In this document: in pieces, positions 16,497-28,197 of the stretch
How the letters are laid out: each line of letters starts with the position of its first letter
Position numbering within the stretch: the stretch's first letter is position 1
Assembly (NCBI GenBank): GCA_017856115.1
Contig: JAFMFM010000003.1
Coordinates: forward strand, 1 to 64,000
Direction: 5' to 3'
Source of the DNA: Actinomycetota bacterium
Lineage (GTDB): Bacteria > Actinomycetota > Acidimicrobiia > Acidimicrobiales > Ilumatobacteraceae
Length of the DNA stretch: 64,000 nt
Program-made: the position numbers and the translations under genes
Notes under the pieces: generated by a model
What the model was told of the DNA's origin: nothing
Databases searched by the model: none
What the model saw: the letters and a program-made list of their open reading frames with translations, nothing else

Positions 16497-18999
16497 CGGC
16501 GAAGATTGGCGCCACTGAGGCGACCACTTGACCGGATTCGAGGGTCATCACACGAACGCCGGTGGCGGCACGACCCTGACTGGAAATCTCGCGAACCGGC
16601 ATACGAATGGTGGTTCCACCGGAGGCCACGACGACGATCTCGTCCTCCAAGCCCACCATGAAGGCAGCGACGACGCGACCTTTCTTGCCGGTGAGTTTGA
16701 TGCCGATCATGCCCATACCGCCGCGACCCTTGCGGGCAAAGTGCGAAATTTGCGTGCGCTTGCCGTACCCGGACTCGGTGATCATCAAGATGGACGAGTC
16801 ATCGCTTGCAACGTCCACGGCCACCACTTCATCAGAACCGCGCAACTTCATGCCGCGCACCCCGGCAGCAGTTCGACCCATCGGGCGAACGAGTTTTTCA
16901 CTGAAGCGAATGGTTTGCCCGCCGCGCGTCACCATGAACACATCGTCGGTGCCGTTGGTTTCGATGACACGTACCAACTCGTCCTTCGGACGTAGTTTCA
17001 GCGCAATCAACCCGTCGCGACGACTCGAGTCGTACTCGTCGAACTTGGTCTTTTTCACCTGACCCTGCTTGGTGGCAAAGAACAAATTGCGCTCGCCGGG
17101 GAACTCCCGGGTGTCGATGATGGCCTGGATCGTTTCACCCTGCTGGAGGGGCAACAAATTGACGATCGGGATGCCCTTGGCGGTTCGTTCGCGCTCCGGT
17201 ACTTCCAATGCACGGAGCCGATACACGCGACCTCGATTGGAGAAGAACAGCAGGTATGCGTGCGCCGTGGTGAAGATGACGTGACGCACGATGTCGTCGC
17301 TCTTCATGCGCGCACCGCTGACGCCACGACCACCGCGACCCTGGGTTCGGAACGAATCGGCTGAGACCGACTTGATGTACTGCTCCTGCGTCATCACGAT
17401 GACGAGTTCCTTGTCCTCGACGAGATCCTCCACGCCCATCTCCCCCACGTCGGCAGCAATCTGGCACACCCGCGGGTTGGCAAAGGTTTCGCGAACCTTC
17501 GTGAGTTCGGTGGAGATGACGCCGCGCAGGACCTTGTCGTCATTCAGAATGGTGGTGAGTTCCTTGATCCTGGCGCGGATCTCCTTCTGCTCGGCCTCCA
17601 GATCGATGCGGGACAATTTGGTGAGTTGTCGCAATTGCATGTCGAGAATGTCGATGGCCTGACGTTCCGTGAAACCGAACTTCTTCTCCATCAAGGCCGC
17701 CTTGGCCGCATTCGCATCGTCGCTGGCACGAATCACCTTGATGATGTCGTCGATGACATTGAGCGCCTTCAACCGACCTTCGAGGATGTGGTTTCGTTCC
17801 TTGGCCTTGTCGAGCCGGAACTGGCTTCGCCGTGTGATGACCTCGATCTGGTGGCGAATGTACCCCTCGATGGCGTCCTTCAGGTTGAGGGTGCGTGGCA
17901 CACCATCCACGAGCGCCACCATGTTCACCGGGAACTGGCTCTGCAACTGTGTGTTCTTGAAGAGGTTGTTCATCACGACGTTGGCATTCGCGTCGCGCTT
18001 CAACGTGATGATGAGATTGGTGGTGCCACCTGCGGAGTTGTCGTTGACGTCGGCGATGCCGTCGAGTCCGTCGTTGTCGACCAGTTCCTGGATGCGGGCA
18101 GCGATCGCCGAGCAACTCGCCTGGTACGGCAACTCGGTGACGACGATCTGCATCTGGCCACGCTTGCCTTCTTCGATCGACACCTTTGCACGCATCTTGA
18201 TGCTTCCCCGACCCGTTTTGTAGGCGTCGGCGATGCCGTCACGACCAAGGATGAGTCCGCCGGTCGGGAAATCGGGGCCCTTCACGAACTTCATCAAGTC
18301 CTTCACCGTTGCGTCGGGATTGTCGATGAGGTGCAACGTGGCATCCACGATTTCACCGAGATTGTGTGGCGGAATGCTCGTTGCCATACCCACGGCAATG
18401 CCCTGCGAACCGTTCACCAGCAGGTTGGGGAAACGAGCCGGAAGCACCCGGGGTTCTTCGGTGGTGCCGTCGTAGTTGGGCATCAGGTCGACGGTGTTTT
18501 CCTCGATGTCGGCGAGGAGTTGCATGGCCAACGGATGCAGGCGGGCTTCGGTGTACCGACTGGCGGCTGGTCCGAAGTCGGGTGAGCCGTAGTTGCCGTG
18601 GAAGTCGATCAACGGGTGACGCAGCGAAAAGGGCTGGGCCATGCGAACCAAGGCGTCGTAAATGGCGCCGTCGCCGTGTGGGTGGTAGCGGGCCATCGTG
18701 TCACCGGTGACGCGTGCGCACTTGACGTACGGGCGATCGGGACGGAATCCCTGTTGGTCCATGTCCCAGATGATTCGACGATGCACCGGCTTCAATCCGT
18801 CACGAACGTCGGGTAGGGCGCGCGACATGATGGTGGAAATGGCGTAATCGAGGAACGACCGTTCCATCTCCTCTTTCAGTTGCACCGGTTGCACGGAGTC
18901 GCCACTGGAAAGCGGCAAGGTGGCGGACCCGTTGCCGTCACCACCACCCTTGCGACCGCCGCCCTTGGGTGCACCGGCAGCAGACCTCTTCTTTGCCAT
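16483..18999 (-). CDS. gyrA: DNA gyrase subunit A
   Basis: 838 residues. A Gly/Lys-rich N-terminal extension of about 35 residues precedes the breakage-reunion domain with catalytic Tyr149 (S-R-Y-T-E-A-R-L). The GyrA box variant Q-G-R-G-G-R-G and six-blade DNA-wrapping repeats form the C-terminal half. The residue equivalent to E. coli Ser83 in the quinolone-binding region is Gly111 (H-P-H-G-D-G-A). A strong Shine-Dalgarno AGGAGG overlaps the gyrB stop region, with an 8-nt gap between the genes. With GyrB it introduces negative supercoils. Confidence 0.98.
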   Translation of the reverse strand: MAKKRSAAGAPKGGGRKGGGDGNGSATLPLSSGDSVQPVQLKEEMERSFLDYAISTIMSRALPDVRDGLKPVHRRIIWDMDQQGFRPDRPYVKCARVTGDTMARYHPHGDGAIYDALVRMAQPFSLRHPLIDFHGNYGSPDFGPAASRYTEARLHPLAMQLLADIEENTVDLMPNYDGTTEEPRVLPARFPNLLVNGSQGIAVGMATSIPPHNLGEIVDATLHLIDNPDATVKDLMKFVKGPDFPTGGLILGRDGIADAYKTGRGSIKMRAKVSIEEGKRGQMQIVVTELPYQASCSAIAARIQELVDNDGLDGIADVNDNSAGGTTNLIITLKRDANANVVMNNLFKNTQLQSQFPVNMVALVDGVPRTLNLKDAIEGYIRHQIEVITRRSQFRLDKAKERNHILEGRLKALNVIDDIIKVIRASDDANAAKAALMEKKFGFTERQAIDILDMQLRQLTKLSRIDLEAEQKEIRARIKELTTILNDDKVLRGVISTELTKVRETFANPRVCQIAADVGEMGVEDLVEDKELVIVMTQEQYIKSVSADSFRTQGRGGRGVSGARMKSDDIVRHVIFTTAHAYLLFFSNRGRVYRLRALEVPERERTAKGIPIVNLLPLQQGETIQAIIDTREFPGERNLFFATKQGQVKKTKFDEYDSSRRDGLIALKLRPKDELVRVIETNGTDDVFMVTRGGQTIRFSEKLVRPMGRTAAGVRGMKLRGSDEVVAVDVASDDSSILMITESGYGKRTQISHFARKGRGGMGMIGIKLTGKKGRVVAAFMVGLEDEIVVVASGGTTIRMPVREISSQGRAATGVRVMTLESGQVVASVAPIFAGDDA

Positions 19000-19007
19000 G
19001 TCGCCTC

Positions 19008-21050
<2,043 letters not shown>

Positions 21051-21089
21051 CTACCTTTTTGCGTGCGATGAAACGGGGAGCCGACGTGC

Positions 21090-21116
21090 AAAAAACGCCC
21101 GATTTATCGGCGTTTT
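21090..21116 (-). terminator. Intrinsic terminator of the dnaA-dnaN-recF-dciA unit
   Basis: Read on the minus strand, a stem AAAACGCCGAT pairs with its complement across a TT-type loop with one bulged C and is followed by six U. The stem begins within the last codons of dciA and contains its TAA stop. It is the clearest Rho-independent terminator in the window. Confidence 0.75.
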
Positions 21117-21415
21117 ACGCGCACTTCGAGTGATGTGACCGGAGTCGTGGTGAGGTGCGACAATTTGCTGCACAACGAGGCTTCGAGGAACTTCATTTCG
21201 GTGGCCCAATGGGGATCGTCGACTTCCACCAAGAGCACGGAACCGTTGAGTTTCACCGGTTGTACGTGGGCAGCCACCGCGTCTCCAACGAGACTGCTCC
21301 ATGCACCGAACACGCCGTGGACGCTTGCTGCATCGTCGGACCCGAGCGACGAAAGGAGTCGATTGAGTTGACTCTGCAGGGTGACGGGTGGTGTTTCGGG
21401 GTGATTGGTGCTCAT
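21104..21415 (-). CDS. dciA: DUF721/DciA-like helicase-loading protein
   Basis: 103 residues of the DUF721 family, which in many bacteria (DciA) loads the replicative helicase DnaB. Landmarks are a central V-F-G-A-W-S-S-L-V-G helix and the strand V-L-L-V-E-V-D-D-P-H-W-A-T-E. The ATG overlaps the recF stop by 4 nt. It keeps the actinobacterial position between recF and gyrB. Confidence 0.88.
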   Translation of the reverse strand: MSTNHPETPPVTLQSQLNRLLSSLGSDDAASVHGVFGAWSSLVGDAVAAHVQPVKLNGSVLLVEVDDPHWATEMKFLEASLCSKLSHLTTTPVTSLEVRVKRR

Positions 21416-22521
21416 TGCTCATCCTGTGTGCACGAGGAAATGGTTCCGGCCACCACTTCTAACCAGTGGGTAATGCGGGGTGACGCAGGTAACGGATGCG
21501 CACTCGTCACCAGTACTTGTCGATACGGCAGCGCCGACAGGAGTCGTTCGAACAGTGCACTTGCCCGTTTGTTGTCCAGAGCCGACAACACGTCGTCCAA
21601 GACCACCAACGGAGGTGTACCCCAACGTTGCGACACCAGATGATGCACCGCCATTCGTAGCGCGAGACCGAGCGAGTGTTGCTCGCCGTGCGAACCCTGG
21701 GTGCGTGAGGCGAAATCATCGAGCGACACCACCATGTCGTCCCGGTGGGGTCCGACCGTGCTGGAACCCCGCCGTAGGTCGTCTTCCCGCGACTCGCGCA
21801 GAGCACACGCCAATCCCGCCTCTCGCCAGGGGGCGTCGTAGGCAAGAAGCAGCGAACACTCATCACCAACCAATGCCCGATACGACGATTGGGCGAGTGG
21901 CAACAACTCTTGGATCAATTCAGCGCGAGCACGACCCACTTCGTCGCCAACGGCGGCCAACTTTTCGTCCCAGGCATCCAACGCATCGAAGGTTGACGCA
22001 CTCGGTCGATAACCGGACTCCTTCAACAGTGCATTGCGTTGTCGAAGCACGCGCTCCAGTTCGTTGATGGTGTCCTGACGAGCGGGGTCGAGTGACACCA
22101 CTGCGTCGTCCAGTAGCGACCTGCGTAACGACGCCGCACCGTGGACCAGATTGCGGTCATCGGGCGTGAACACCGTGGTTCGCAACACCGAAAGGAGATC
22201 CCGAGTTCGTGTTACGCGTTTGCGGTTCACCTGCGCAACGGATCGACCGGCACTTTTCAGCTCTATCTCCACGAGAAACTCACGGAGATCGTCGTGAACG
22301 ATGTCGGCGCGCAGAAAGGCGCTTGCTGCATCTTTTCGTACCACGGCATCGTTGGCAACGCCTCGGAACGACTTCATGGTGGAGAGCACCACCAGTGCCT
22401 CCACGAGATTGGTTTTTCCCTGTGCATTGTCGCCGGTGAGGGCGTGCACACCGGACCCGAGGGCGAGATGCAACGTGGAGTAATTGCGAAAATCGGTGAG
22501 CTGCAGCGAGCGAACGATCAC
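21412..22521 (-). CDS. recF: DNA replication/repair protein RecF
   Basis: 369 residues, SMC-like ATPase. The N-terminus has L-Q-L-T-D-F-R-N-Y and Walker A G-D-N-A-Q-G-K-T-N; the C-terminal part has the signature Q-G-S-H-G-E-Q-H-S and Walker B V-V-L-D-D-V-L-S-A-L-D. It loads RecA at gaps together with RecO and RecR. It overlaps dnaN and dciA by 4 nt each. Confidence 0.96.
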   Translation of the reverse strand: MIVRSLQLTDFRNYSTLHLALGSGVHALTGDNAQGKTNLVEALVVLSTMKSFRGVANDAVVRKDAASAFLRADIVHDDLREFLVEIELKSAGRSVAQVNRKRVTRTRDLLSVLRTTVFTPDDRNLVHGAASLRRSLLDDAVVSLDPARQDTINELERVLRQRNALLKESGYRPSASTFDALDAWDEKLAAVGDEVGRARAELIQELLPLAQSSYRALVGDECSLLLAYDAPWREAGLACALRESREDDLRRGSSTVGPHRDDMVVSLDDFASRTQGSHGEQHSLGLALRMAVHHLVSQRWGTPPLVVLDDVLSALDNKRASALFERLLSALPYRQVLVTSAHPLPASPRITHWLEVVAGTISSCTQDEQ

Positions 22522-23612
22522 GACGTGAGTCGTTGTGGCATCACCAAGTAGAGATAGCCGTCGTTGGTGGAGCCCCGCAATACCGCTGGCTTGATCGGAT
22601 CGCTTGATTCGATGGTGATGGTCTCACCATTGCACGCCTCCACTCCCTGCAACAGGTAGTCCGGATTGAAACCGATGGTGATCTCGGGGCCGGTGTACTC
22701 GGCATCCAACTCTTCGATGGTTTCCCCGGTGTCGTTGGTGTGCACCGACAACCTGAGTGAACCGGCACCTTGCGTGAGACGCACCGGAATGGTGTCGCGA
22801 GCAAAGACCTTTGATCGGCGTATGGCATCCAACAACGCCTCGCGGTTGACCGCGAGCTTGTTGGGATACGAGGGCTGAATGAGCTGTTTGTAGTTGGGAA
22901 ACTGCACGGCCAACAGCGACGTGGACAGCGTGGTGTTTCCAACGGTGAACGTGGCACGGTCGGCCGCGAGGCGATAGGTGATGGTCTTGGCGTCCTTGAT
23001 CAACCGGGACAATTCGCCAAGTGCTCGGGCAGGAATGATCACCGTGCTCTCCCCCGCAAGGGCCGTTCCTGCAACTTGTCGTACCGCCAGGCGGTAACTG
23101 TCGGTGGCGACGAACGTGAGGCCTTCAGCCTGGTTGGAAATGAGCACTCCCGTTAGGGCCAGTCGACTCAGGTCCGCGCTTGCCGCACGCACCACCTGAC
23201 GAAGGGCCTCGCCAAACACGTCGGCCGACACCGTTCCTTCGGCCGCACTGGCATGGATGATTTTCGGGAAATCCGACGCCGCATAACAGTGCACCGATGA
23301 ACGGTTTCGTGCAGCTTCCACCACCAGTGATTCACCCTCGAGTGCAACCTGGATCTTTCCGTCGGGCAGTCCCCGTACCAGGTCGGTGAGTATGCGGGCA
23401 CTGGGTACCGCAATGCCATCGTTTTGCCCTCCAACCGACAGTGTTGCCTGAATCGAAATCTCCTTGTCGGTGGCGGAAAGCGTGAGGGTTTCGCCGGACA
23501 CCGCCAGTTCGATGCCCGCAAGTGCCGGCATGGCGCTGGTTCGGGCGGTGGCGATACGGCTCACGTCACCGAGTGCATCGTTGAATTCTGCTCGTTCGAC
23601 TCGAAATTTCAC
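22518..23612 (-). CDS. dnaN: DNA polymerase III beta clamp
   Basis: 364 residues, three repeats of the sliding-clamp fold, ending in the hydrophobic Y-L-V-M-P-Q-R segment that forms part of the partner-binding pocket. Start GTG 23612 has AGGA 7 nt upstream. Overlaps recF by 4 nt. The 250-nt gap to dnaA holds candidate origin sequence. Confidence 0.97.
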   Translation of the reverse strand: MKFRVERAEFNDALGDVSRIATARTSAMPALAGIELAVSGETLTLSATDKEISIQATLSVGGQNDGIAVPSARILTDLVRGLPDGKIQVALEGESLVVEAARNRSSVHCYAASDFPKIIHASAAEGTVSADVFGEALRQVVRAASADLSRLALTGVLISNQAEGLTFVATDSYRLAVRQVAGTALAGESTVIIPARALGELSRLIKDAKTITYRLAADRATFTVGNTTLSTSLLAVQFPNYKQLIQPSYPNKLAVNREALLDAIRRSKVFARDTIPVRLTQGAGSLRLSVHTNDTGETIEELDAEYTGPEITIGFNPDYLLQGVEACNGETITIESSDPIKPAVLRGSTNDGYLYLVMPQRLTS

Positions 23613-23862
23613 GGTTGGATCCTCATTGCGTTGAAGTGGTGATTACGACGATGGAAGGTAAGAAAGTCAATAACAGTAATAAGTGCTGTGGATTGTGGAT
23701 GGAGCAGATGTTTCCCAGCGTAGACAAGGCTCCCAGCACCCACAGGCACGTGCGCACCACGCACACCTTGCACGCGTGTCGTTTGGGGTCGTGGAAGAAC
23801 CCGACCTTTTTCAACACCTGATGCACAGTCCGTCCACCGGCTACCCACAATCAGCGGTGACA
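23613..23862. other. oriC: Candidate origin of replication, dnaA-dnaN gap
   Basis: Non-coding gap in the classic oriC position. It contains an AT-rich stretch (about 23656-23683), two overlapping imperfect DnaA boxes on the minus strand (CAATCCACA at 23687-23695 and CCATCCACA at 23694-23702) and CTACCCACA at 23841-23849. No box matches the consensus fully, so the main initiator contacts may lie on the other side of dnaA. Confidence 0.55.
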
Positions 23863-25281
23863 TCACGAGACCTTCAACATCCGAAGGAGCTCGTTGACCT
23901 GGTCGAACACCAATTGGCGGTCCTTCATCACGTGTTGTGTCTTCTCCACGGCGTGAATCACGGTGGTGTGGTCACGACCACCGAACAATCGGGCGATTGC
24001 TGGATAGGACAGATCGGTGAGCTCGCGCACAACGTACATGGCGGTTTGGCGGGCCGTCACGATCGGACGCTGACGGCTACGACCCCGAATGGCCTCGACG
24101 CTCACCCCGAGATAGTCACAGATTTCGGTCAGCAGCTGTTCGGCGCTGCGCTGCTTGCCCGGGCGTCGTGATACCAGATCCACGAGGAGCTCGCGGGCCA
24201 GGTCGACATCGATATGGGTCTTGTTGAGCGATGCATACGCCGCCACGCGAACCAAGGCACCTTCGAGTTCGCGAATGTTCGTGGTGACGCTTGATGCGAT
24301 GAACTCGAGCACCTCGGGTGCCGCATCCAGATGTTCTCGTTCTGCCTTGTTCCGCAGGATCGCCAACCGCGTCTCCACATCTGGCGGCTGGATGTCGGTG
24401 ATGAGACCCCATCGAAAACGACCACGCAGACGGTCCTCCAACGTTGGAATGGCATCGGGAACACGGTCACTGGAGATGACGATTTGTTTGCTGGATCCAT
24501 GCAGTGAGTTGAACGTGTGGAAGAACTCCTCTTGCAGGCCCTCCTTGCCTTCCATGAATTGGATGTCGTCGATGAGCAACACATCCACTTCGCGATATCG
24601 ACGCTTGAAGGCACTGATGGTGTTGTTGCGGATGCCATCGACGTACTCGTTGAGGAATGCCTCCGTCGATACGTAGCGAACCTCGTAGTTCGGATAGTGC
24701 TCGTGCACGTACGAGCCGATCGCATGCAACAGGTGCGTTTTGCCCAGACCGGCAGATCCATAGATGAACAGCGGGTTGTAGGAGCGCCCCGGAGTCTCCG
24801 CCACTCGTTGGGCCGCGGCGAGCGCGAACTGGTTGGAGGCGCCTTTTACGAAGGTGTCGAAGGTGTATCGCGGATTGAGACCAATCGCTGCTCCGCGTCC
24901 GGTACGAACGCTGACCACCGGGGCATTGGTATTTGGCGCGATGAGCGGCGCGACCGCGGACGACGTTGGTGGAGGCGACGGATCGGCCGGCATCGTTCGA
25001 ACATCGACACTCAATTCATGGGCCGCTCCCCCAGCCTCGTTCAATGCATCACGAACGAGCGACATGTATCGGGTGAGCACGCGATCACGTACGAATGCGT
25101 TGGGGACGTGCAACTTGAGGCTCATCGTGCCGCCGACCTTGGCAACCGGCTCGCGTTCAACGACGATGTCGCTGAAGGTCGAGTACCACACGGCTTCGGA
25201 CACCTGTTGACGCAACACCGCTGATGCGCGCTCCCACAACGCCTTGGGCTGGTCGGTGGTATCAACGGTGTCGTTGCTCAT
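23863..25281 (-). CDS. dnaA: Chromosomal replication initiator DnaA
   Basis: 472 residues from ATG 25281. Domain I (1-90), a Pro/Ser/Ala-rich linker, an AAA+ domain with Walker A G-S-A-G-L-G-K-T-H and Walker B L-L-I-D-D-I-Q-F-M, and domain IV with the DNA-binding signature G-G-R-D-H-T-T-V-I-H-A. Upstream in-frame codons (to 25416) overlap DnaA boxes and look non-coding. Upstream of the start lies only a weak AAGAAAGAG ribosome site. It heads the leftward replication operon. Confidence 0.97.
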   Translation of the reverse strand: MSNDTVDTTDQPKALWERASAVLRQQVSEAVWYSTFSDIVVEREPVAKVGGTMSLKLHVPNAFVRDRVLTRYMSLVRDALNEAGGAAHELSVDVRTMPADPSPPPTSSAVAPLIAPNTNAPVVSVRTGRGAAIGLNPRYTFDTFVKGASNQFALAAAQRVAETPGRSYNPLFIYGSAGLGKTHLLHAIGSYVHEHYPNYEVRYVSTEAFLNEYVDGIRNNTISAFKRRYREVDVLLIDDIQFMEGKEGLQEEFFHTFNSLHGSSKQIVISSDRVPDAIPTLEDRLRGRFRWGLITDIQPPDVETRLAILRNKAEREHLDAAPEVLEFIASSVTTNIRELEGALVRVAAYASLNKTHIDVDLARELLVDLVSRRPGKQRSAEQLLTEICDYLGVSVEAIRGRSRQRPIVTARQTAMYVVRELTDLSYPAIARLFGGRDHTTVIHAVEKTQHVMKDRQLVFDQVNELLRMLKVS

Positions 25282-25536
25282 GACGTGCTCTTTCTTGTCC
25301 ACAGGGACACCCACATGATGTGGAGAATCCCATTCGTGTAGTTCTCGATTGCTGTGTGCCGCACGGAACCCGAGGTGCGGGGAGAGGCAACGTAGCACGT
25401 TTTCCACAGGGGGCAAAATGTCAAATCACATCGCGGGAGTTCTTGATGATGTCGGGGCGTTGTGAGGTTTCGCACGCTGCCCTAGCCTGAAGGACGTTGC
25501 TTCCAATCGCCTTGAAAGTGACGTCAGGAGAGAGGC
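25282..25536. other. DnaA-box region between dnaA and rpmH
   Basis: Three boxes: TTGTCCACA (25295-25303, plus, the usual actinobacterial form), TTCTCCACA (25319-25327, minus) and TTTTCCACA (25400-25408, plus). It also carries the divergent promoters of dnaA and rpmH. Either a second half of a bipartite origin or an autoregulatory site for dnaA. Confidence 0.6.
25460..25488 (+). promoter_or_regulatory. Promoter of rpmH operon
   Basis: TTGTGA (25460-25465), 17-nt spacer, TAGCCT (25483-25488). It is the best-spaced -35/-10 pair seen and predicts a leader of about 40 nt ending in the AGGAGAG ribosome site of rpmH. Confidence 0.65.
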
Positions 25537-25671
25537 GTGAAACGTACATTCCAACCCAGCAAGCGTCGTCGTGCAAAAAAACACGGATTTCGTAAGCGGA
25601 TGAAGACCCGAGCCGGTCGTGCCGTATTGAAATCGCGCCGCTCCAAGGGTCGCGCCCGTTTGTCGGCGTGA
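25537..25671 (+). CDS. rpmH: 50S ribosomal protein L34
   Basis: 44 residues from GTG 25537, very basic, with the invariant L34 pattern [25 protein letters not shown] precedes the start. The stop overlaps the GTG of rnpA by 4 nt. The rpmH-rnpA-yidD-yidC-khpB order is the standard origin-flanking set. Confidence 0.97.
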   Translation: MKRTFQPSKRRRAKKHGFRKRMKTRAGRAVLKSRRSKGRARLSA

Positions 25672-26039
25672 TCAGCCGGATTTCTCGTCGCGCCGGATTT
25701 GCCCGTTTTTCGGGATCCCGAGCGACTCGACACCAGGGACTGAGCGTGCGGGTAGTGAGAGACGAGGCCGCCAACGGCGTTCATGTGGCATTCTCAACCC
25801 CAAAACGCATCGGCACTGCAGTGGTTCGCAATCGGGTTCGACGGCAGCTGCGAGAGGTGATGCGTACGCACGCACCACACCTTCCTTCAGGTTGGTACCT
25901 CATCGGCGTTGATCATCTCCCTGTGGACAACAGTTGGGGACAACTCAACGCAACACTGCAAACGCTCCTCCCATCGAATCGGGGAGAAGGCTCTGACCCT
26001 CGTCCCGCACGCACCACACCACCCGAGCAGGGCATGTGA
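25668..26039 (+). CDS. rnpA: Ribonuclease P protein component
   Basis: 123 residues with the RNR motif [10 protein letters not shown] that contacts the RNase P RNA and a following amphipathic helix. It aids tRNA 5' maturation. Start GTG 25668 (4-nt overlap with rpmH). A perfect TTGTCCACA DnaA box (minus, 25922-25930) lies within its coding region. The tail beyond about residue 100 (Pro/Arg/Thr-rich) is poorly conserved. Confidence 0.94.
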   Translation: MISRISRRAGFARFSGSRATRHQGLSVRVVRDEAANGVHVAFSTPKRIGTAVVRNRVRRQLREVMRTHAPHLPSGWYLIGVDHLPVDNSWGQLNATLQTLLPSNRGEGSDPRPARTTPPEQGM

Positions 26040-26332
26040 CGAACGTCACACCAAATTCTGCGGTTGTCCACAGCCTGGGGAAAGCGCAGCGAGCGATGCT
26101 GCGGGCGATCGAGTGGTATCAGTCGCAACGAACGGGGGCTCTGTCACCCTGTCGCTTCTTTCCATCGTGTTCGGAGTACACCCATGAGGCCATCACGCAA
26201 CACGGACCATGGCACGGACTCTGGCTGGGGCTCCGTCGCATGAGTCGTTGTCGGCCCTTTGGCCCGTCCGGCTACGACCCAGTTCCCGAGGCATCGTCAT
26301 GTTGCAATCACAACGCCCCACAGAAAGGCTGA
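26036..26332 (+). CDS. yidD: Membrane protein insertion factor YidD
   Basis: 98 residues with the YidD pattern I-E-W-Y-Q, then [17 protein letters not shown] and [14 protein letters not shown]. It is a small amphipathic protein that assists YidC. GTG 26036 overlaps the rnpA stop by 4 nt. Another TTGTCCACA box (26064-26072) lies in its first codons. Confidence 0.94.
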   Translation: MTNVTPNSAVVHSLGKAQRAMLRAIEWYQSQRTGALSPCRFFPSCSEYTHEAITQHGPWHGLWLGLRRMSRCRPFGPSGYDPVPEASSCCNHNAPQKG

Positions 26333-26338
26333 CGTTTG

Positions 26339-27298
26339 ATGTTTGACCCCATTTTTGACGCCGTCGGATGGTTGATCGCGTGGATTTACTCCTGGAGCAA
26401 CGACTACTCGATCTCCATCGGCATGATGGCGGTCGTCGTGATGCTGGTGATCACACCGCTGACGTTGAAGAGCACACGAGGCATGTTGGAGATGCAACGC
26501 CTCCAGCCAGAGTTGCGACGACTGCAGATCGAGCACAAGGGTGATCGCCAGGGTCTCAATGAGGCCATGATGAAGCTCTACCAGGAGCACAAGGTGAACC
26601 CACTGGCGTCCTGTTTGCCCTTGTTGGCCCAGATGCCGGTGTTCATCCTGATGTTCCGATTGTTGACGGGACTCACCTACCGCCCGTCACCCGATGTTGG
26701 ATTTGCCCCCAAACACCTGGCGGAGTCGTCGGAGCTGTACCAGTCCCTCGTCGGCCGCGACGAGATGCGATCCATTGGTCTGGATCTTGCCGTCACTCCC
26801 ATCACGGTAATGCGCGACAATTTCGCACGAGGCCTCGTTTATGCCGGACTCGTTGCAGCGCTGGCACTGTTGTATTTCGTTCAGCAACGGATGGTGGCAT
26901 CGCGCACGGTCAGTCCGACGATGTCGGCAAGTCAACAAAAGATCATGCAGTACCTGCCGGTGGTTTTTGCCGTGTTTCAGGTGATACTGCCCACCGGTTT
27001 GATCGTGTATTACTTCGTGCAGGCTGCGGTACGAATTGGTCAACAGGCCTACATCACGAAACGCTTCTATGGTGGCGACGATTCGATTGGTCGCCAAGCC
27101 CAACAAGCCAGCGCAAAGGCCCGTGAACTAAAAGAAGACGACACCAAGAGGGCGAAAAAGCAAGAAAAATCGGGTAAAACCGACGAGTTCACCAGCAAGC
27201 GAGTGACGCCCCCAAAGAACAAGCCAACCACGCAGATCACCCCTCCGACACCCGGCGCAAAGTCTCCACCGAAGCGCCCAAAACCACCACAGCGATAA
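26339..27298 (+). CDS. yidC: Membrane protein insertase YidC
   Basis: 319 residues from ATG 26339, with AAAGG about 9 nt upstream. YidC/Oxa1 core with about five membrane helices: the first near residues 5-25, the charged cytoplasmic hairpin (Q-P-E-L-R-R-L-Q-I-E-H-K-G-D-R-Q), L-A-Q-M-P-V-F-I, and P-T-G-L-I-V-Y-Y-F-V near the C-terminus. A Lys/Pro-rich tail of about 60 residues may bind ribosomes. It inserts membrane proteins, alone or with Sec. Confidence 0.96.
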   Translation: MFDPIFDAVGWLIAWIYSWSNDYSISIGMMAVVVMLVITPLTLKSTRGMLEMQRLQPELRRLQIEHKGDRQGLNEAMMKLYQEHKVNPLASCLPLLAQMPVFILMFRLLTGLTYRPSPDVGFAPKHLAESSELYQSLVGRDEMRSIGLDLAVTPITVMRDNFARGLVYAGLVAALALLYFVQQRMVASRTVSPTMSASQQKIMQYLPVVFAVFQVILPTGLIVYYFVQAAVRIGQQAYITKRFYGGDDSIGRQAQQASAKARELKEDDTKRAKKQEKSGKTDEFTSKRVTPPKNKPTTQITPPTPGAKSPPKRPKPPQR

Positions 27299-27347
27299 GC
27301 GATATACCACAACTGTCTCACATATCTCTCAACAAGGAGCACACACA

Positions 27348-28160
27348 ATGGAATGGGTAACAATCACCGCAGCAACGATGGAGGACGCCAAGGCAATGGC
27401 CCTCGATCAACTTGGGGTTGCCGCTGAGGATGCCGAGATTGAAGTCGTAGAGGAGCCAAAGCCAGGTTTGTTCGGCCGCATGCGTGGCGAGGCGGTGGTG
27501 CGTGCACGAGTTCGACCAACCTCGACACGTGAGTCGACGCGTCGTGACCGTGGAGGTGAACGTTCCGAACGAGGCGATCGTCGTGGCGGCCGGACCCGGC
27601 AACGTCCACGCAATGGAGAGCGCCGCCGCGAGCGCGGTCCGTCGGATCGAAGTGCTGACGATGAGGCCCCACGTCGGGAAGACGCCCCCAAGGTGCCCGT
27701 GACCACGGTGCGTGACGCAGCGACCACATTTTTGGAAGGGCTGTTTGCAGCAGCAGACCTCTCCGCTCGAGTGGAATCATCGATCGATGGTGATGACATT
27801 GAAATTGCGGTGCACGGTGACCAACTCACCATGTTCGTCGGCGCCCGTGGCATGACCTTGACTCAGTTGCAGGACATCACTCGAGTGGTCAGCCAACGAC
27901 GCCTGGGCGACCACGACACCCGCTTGCGAGTGGATGTCGGTGGCTATCGTCAGCGCCGTAAGGATGCGCTCGGTCGATTCGCCCAAAAAGTGGCCAACGA
28001 CGTGATGGAAACTGGCACCCCACGCATCTTGGAGCCAATGAATTCCGCCGATCGAAAGATTGTGCATGACACGTTGGCCACCGTGGAGGGTGTTGTCACC
28101 CACTCCGAGGGCGATGACCCATTCCGTCGGGTGGTGGTTTCGCGAGCTCCCGGAGCCTAA
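27348..28160 (+). CDS. khpB: RNA-binding protein KhpB (Jag)
   Basis: 270 residues. An N-terminal Jag-N domain (1-50) precedes an Arg/Glu/Asp-rich disordered linker (about 55-115), then a KH domain (about 120-195, with G-A-R-G-M-T-L in place of the usual G-x-x-G) and an R3H domain (about 200-265, R-K-I-V-H-D-T-L and H-S-E-G-D-D-P-F-R-R-V-V-V). AAGGAG precedes ATG 27348. In firmicutes the homolog links cell elongation and RNA control. Confidence 0.94.
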   Translation: MEWVTITAATMEDAKAMALDQLGVAAEDAEIEVVEEPKPGLFGRMRGEAVVRARVRPTSTRESTRRDRGGERSERGDRRGGRTRQRPRNGERRRERGPSDRSADDEAPRREDAPKVPVTTVRDAATTFLEGLFAAADLSARVESSIDGDDIEIAVHGDQLTMFVGARGMTLTQLQDITRVVSQRRLGDHDTRLRVDVGGYRQRRKDALGRFAQKVANDVMETGTPRILEPMNSADRKIVHDTLATVEGVVTHSEGDDPFRRVVVSRAPGA

Positions 28161-28185
28161 GGGCCCCCTGCCACCCCATCCGACC

Positions 28186-28191
28186 TACGCT
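28186..28191 (+). promoter_or_regulatory. -10 element of rsmG
   Basis: TACGCT, 6 nt before GTG 28198. The gap from khpB is only 37 nt, so rsmG may be read both from the operon and leaderless from here. Confidence 0.45.
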
Positions 28192-28197
28192 GGGTCG

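Noticed and set aside
17626-18585. Long open frame antisense to gyrA
   Set aside because: No family resemblance, His/Val/Gly-rich; typical mirror frame of a biased GC-rich gene.
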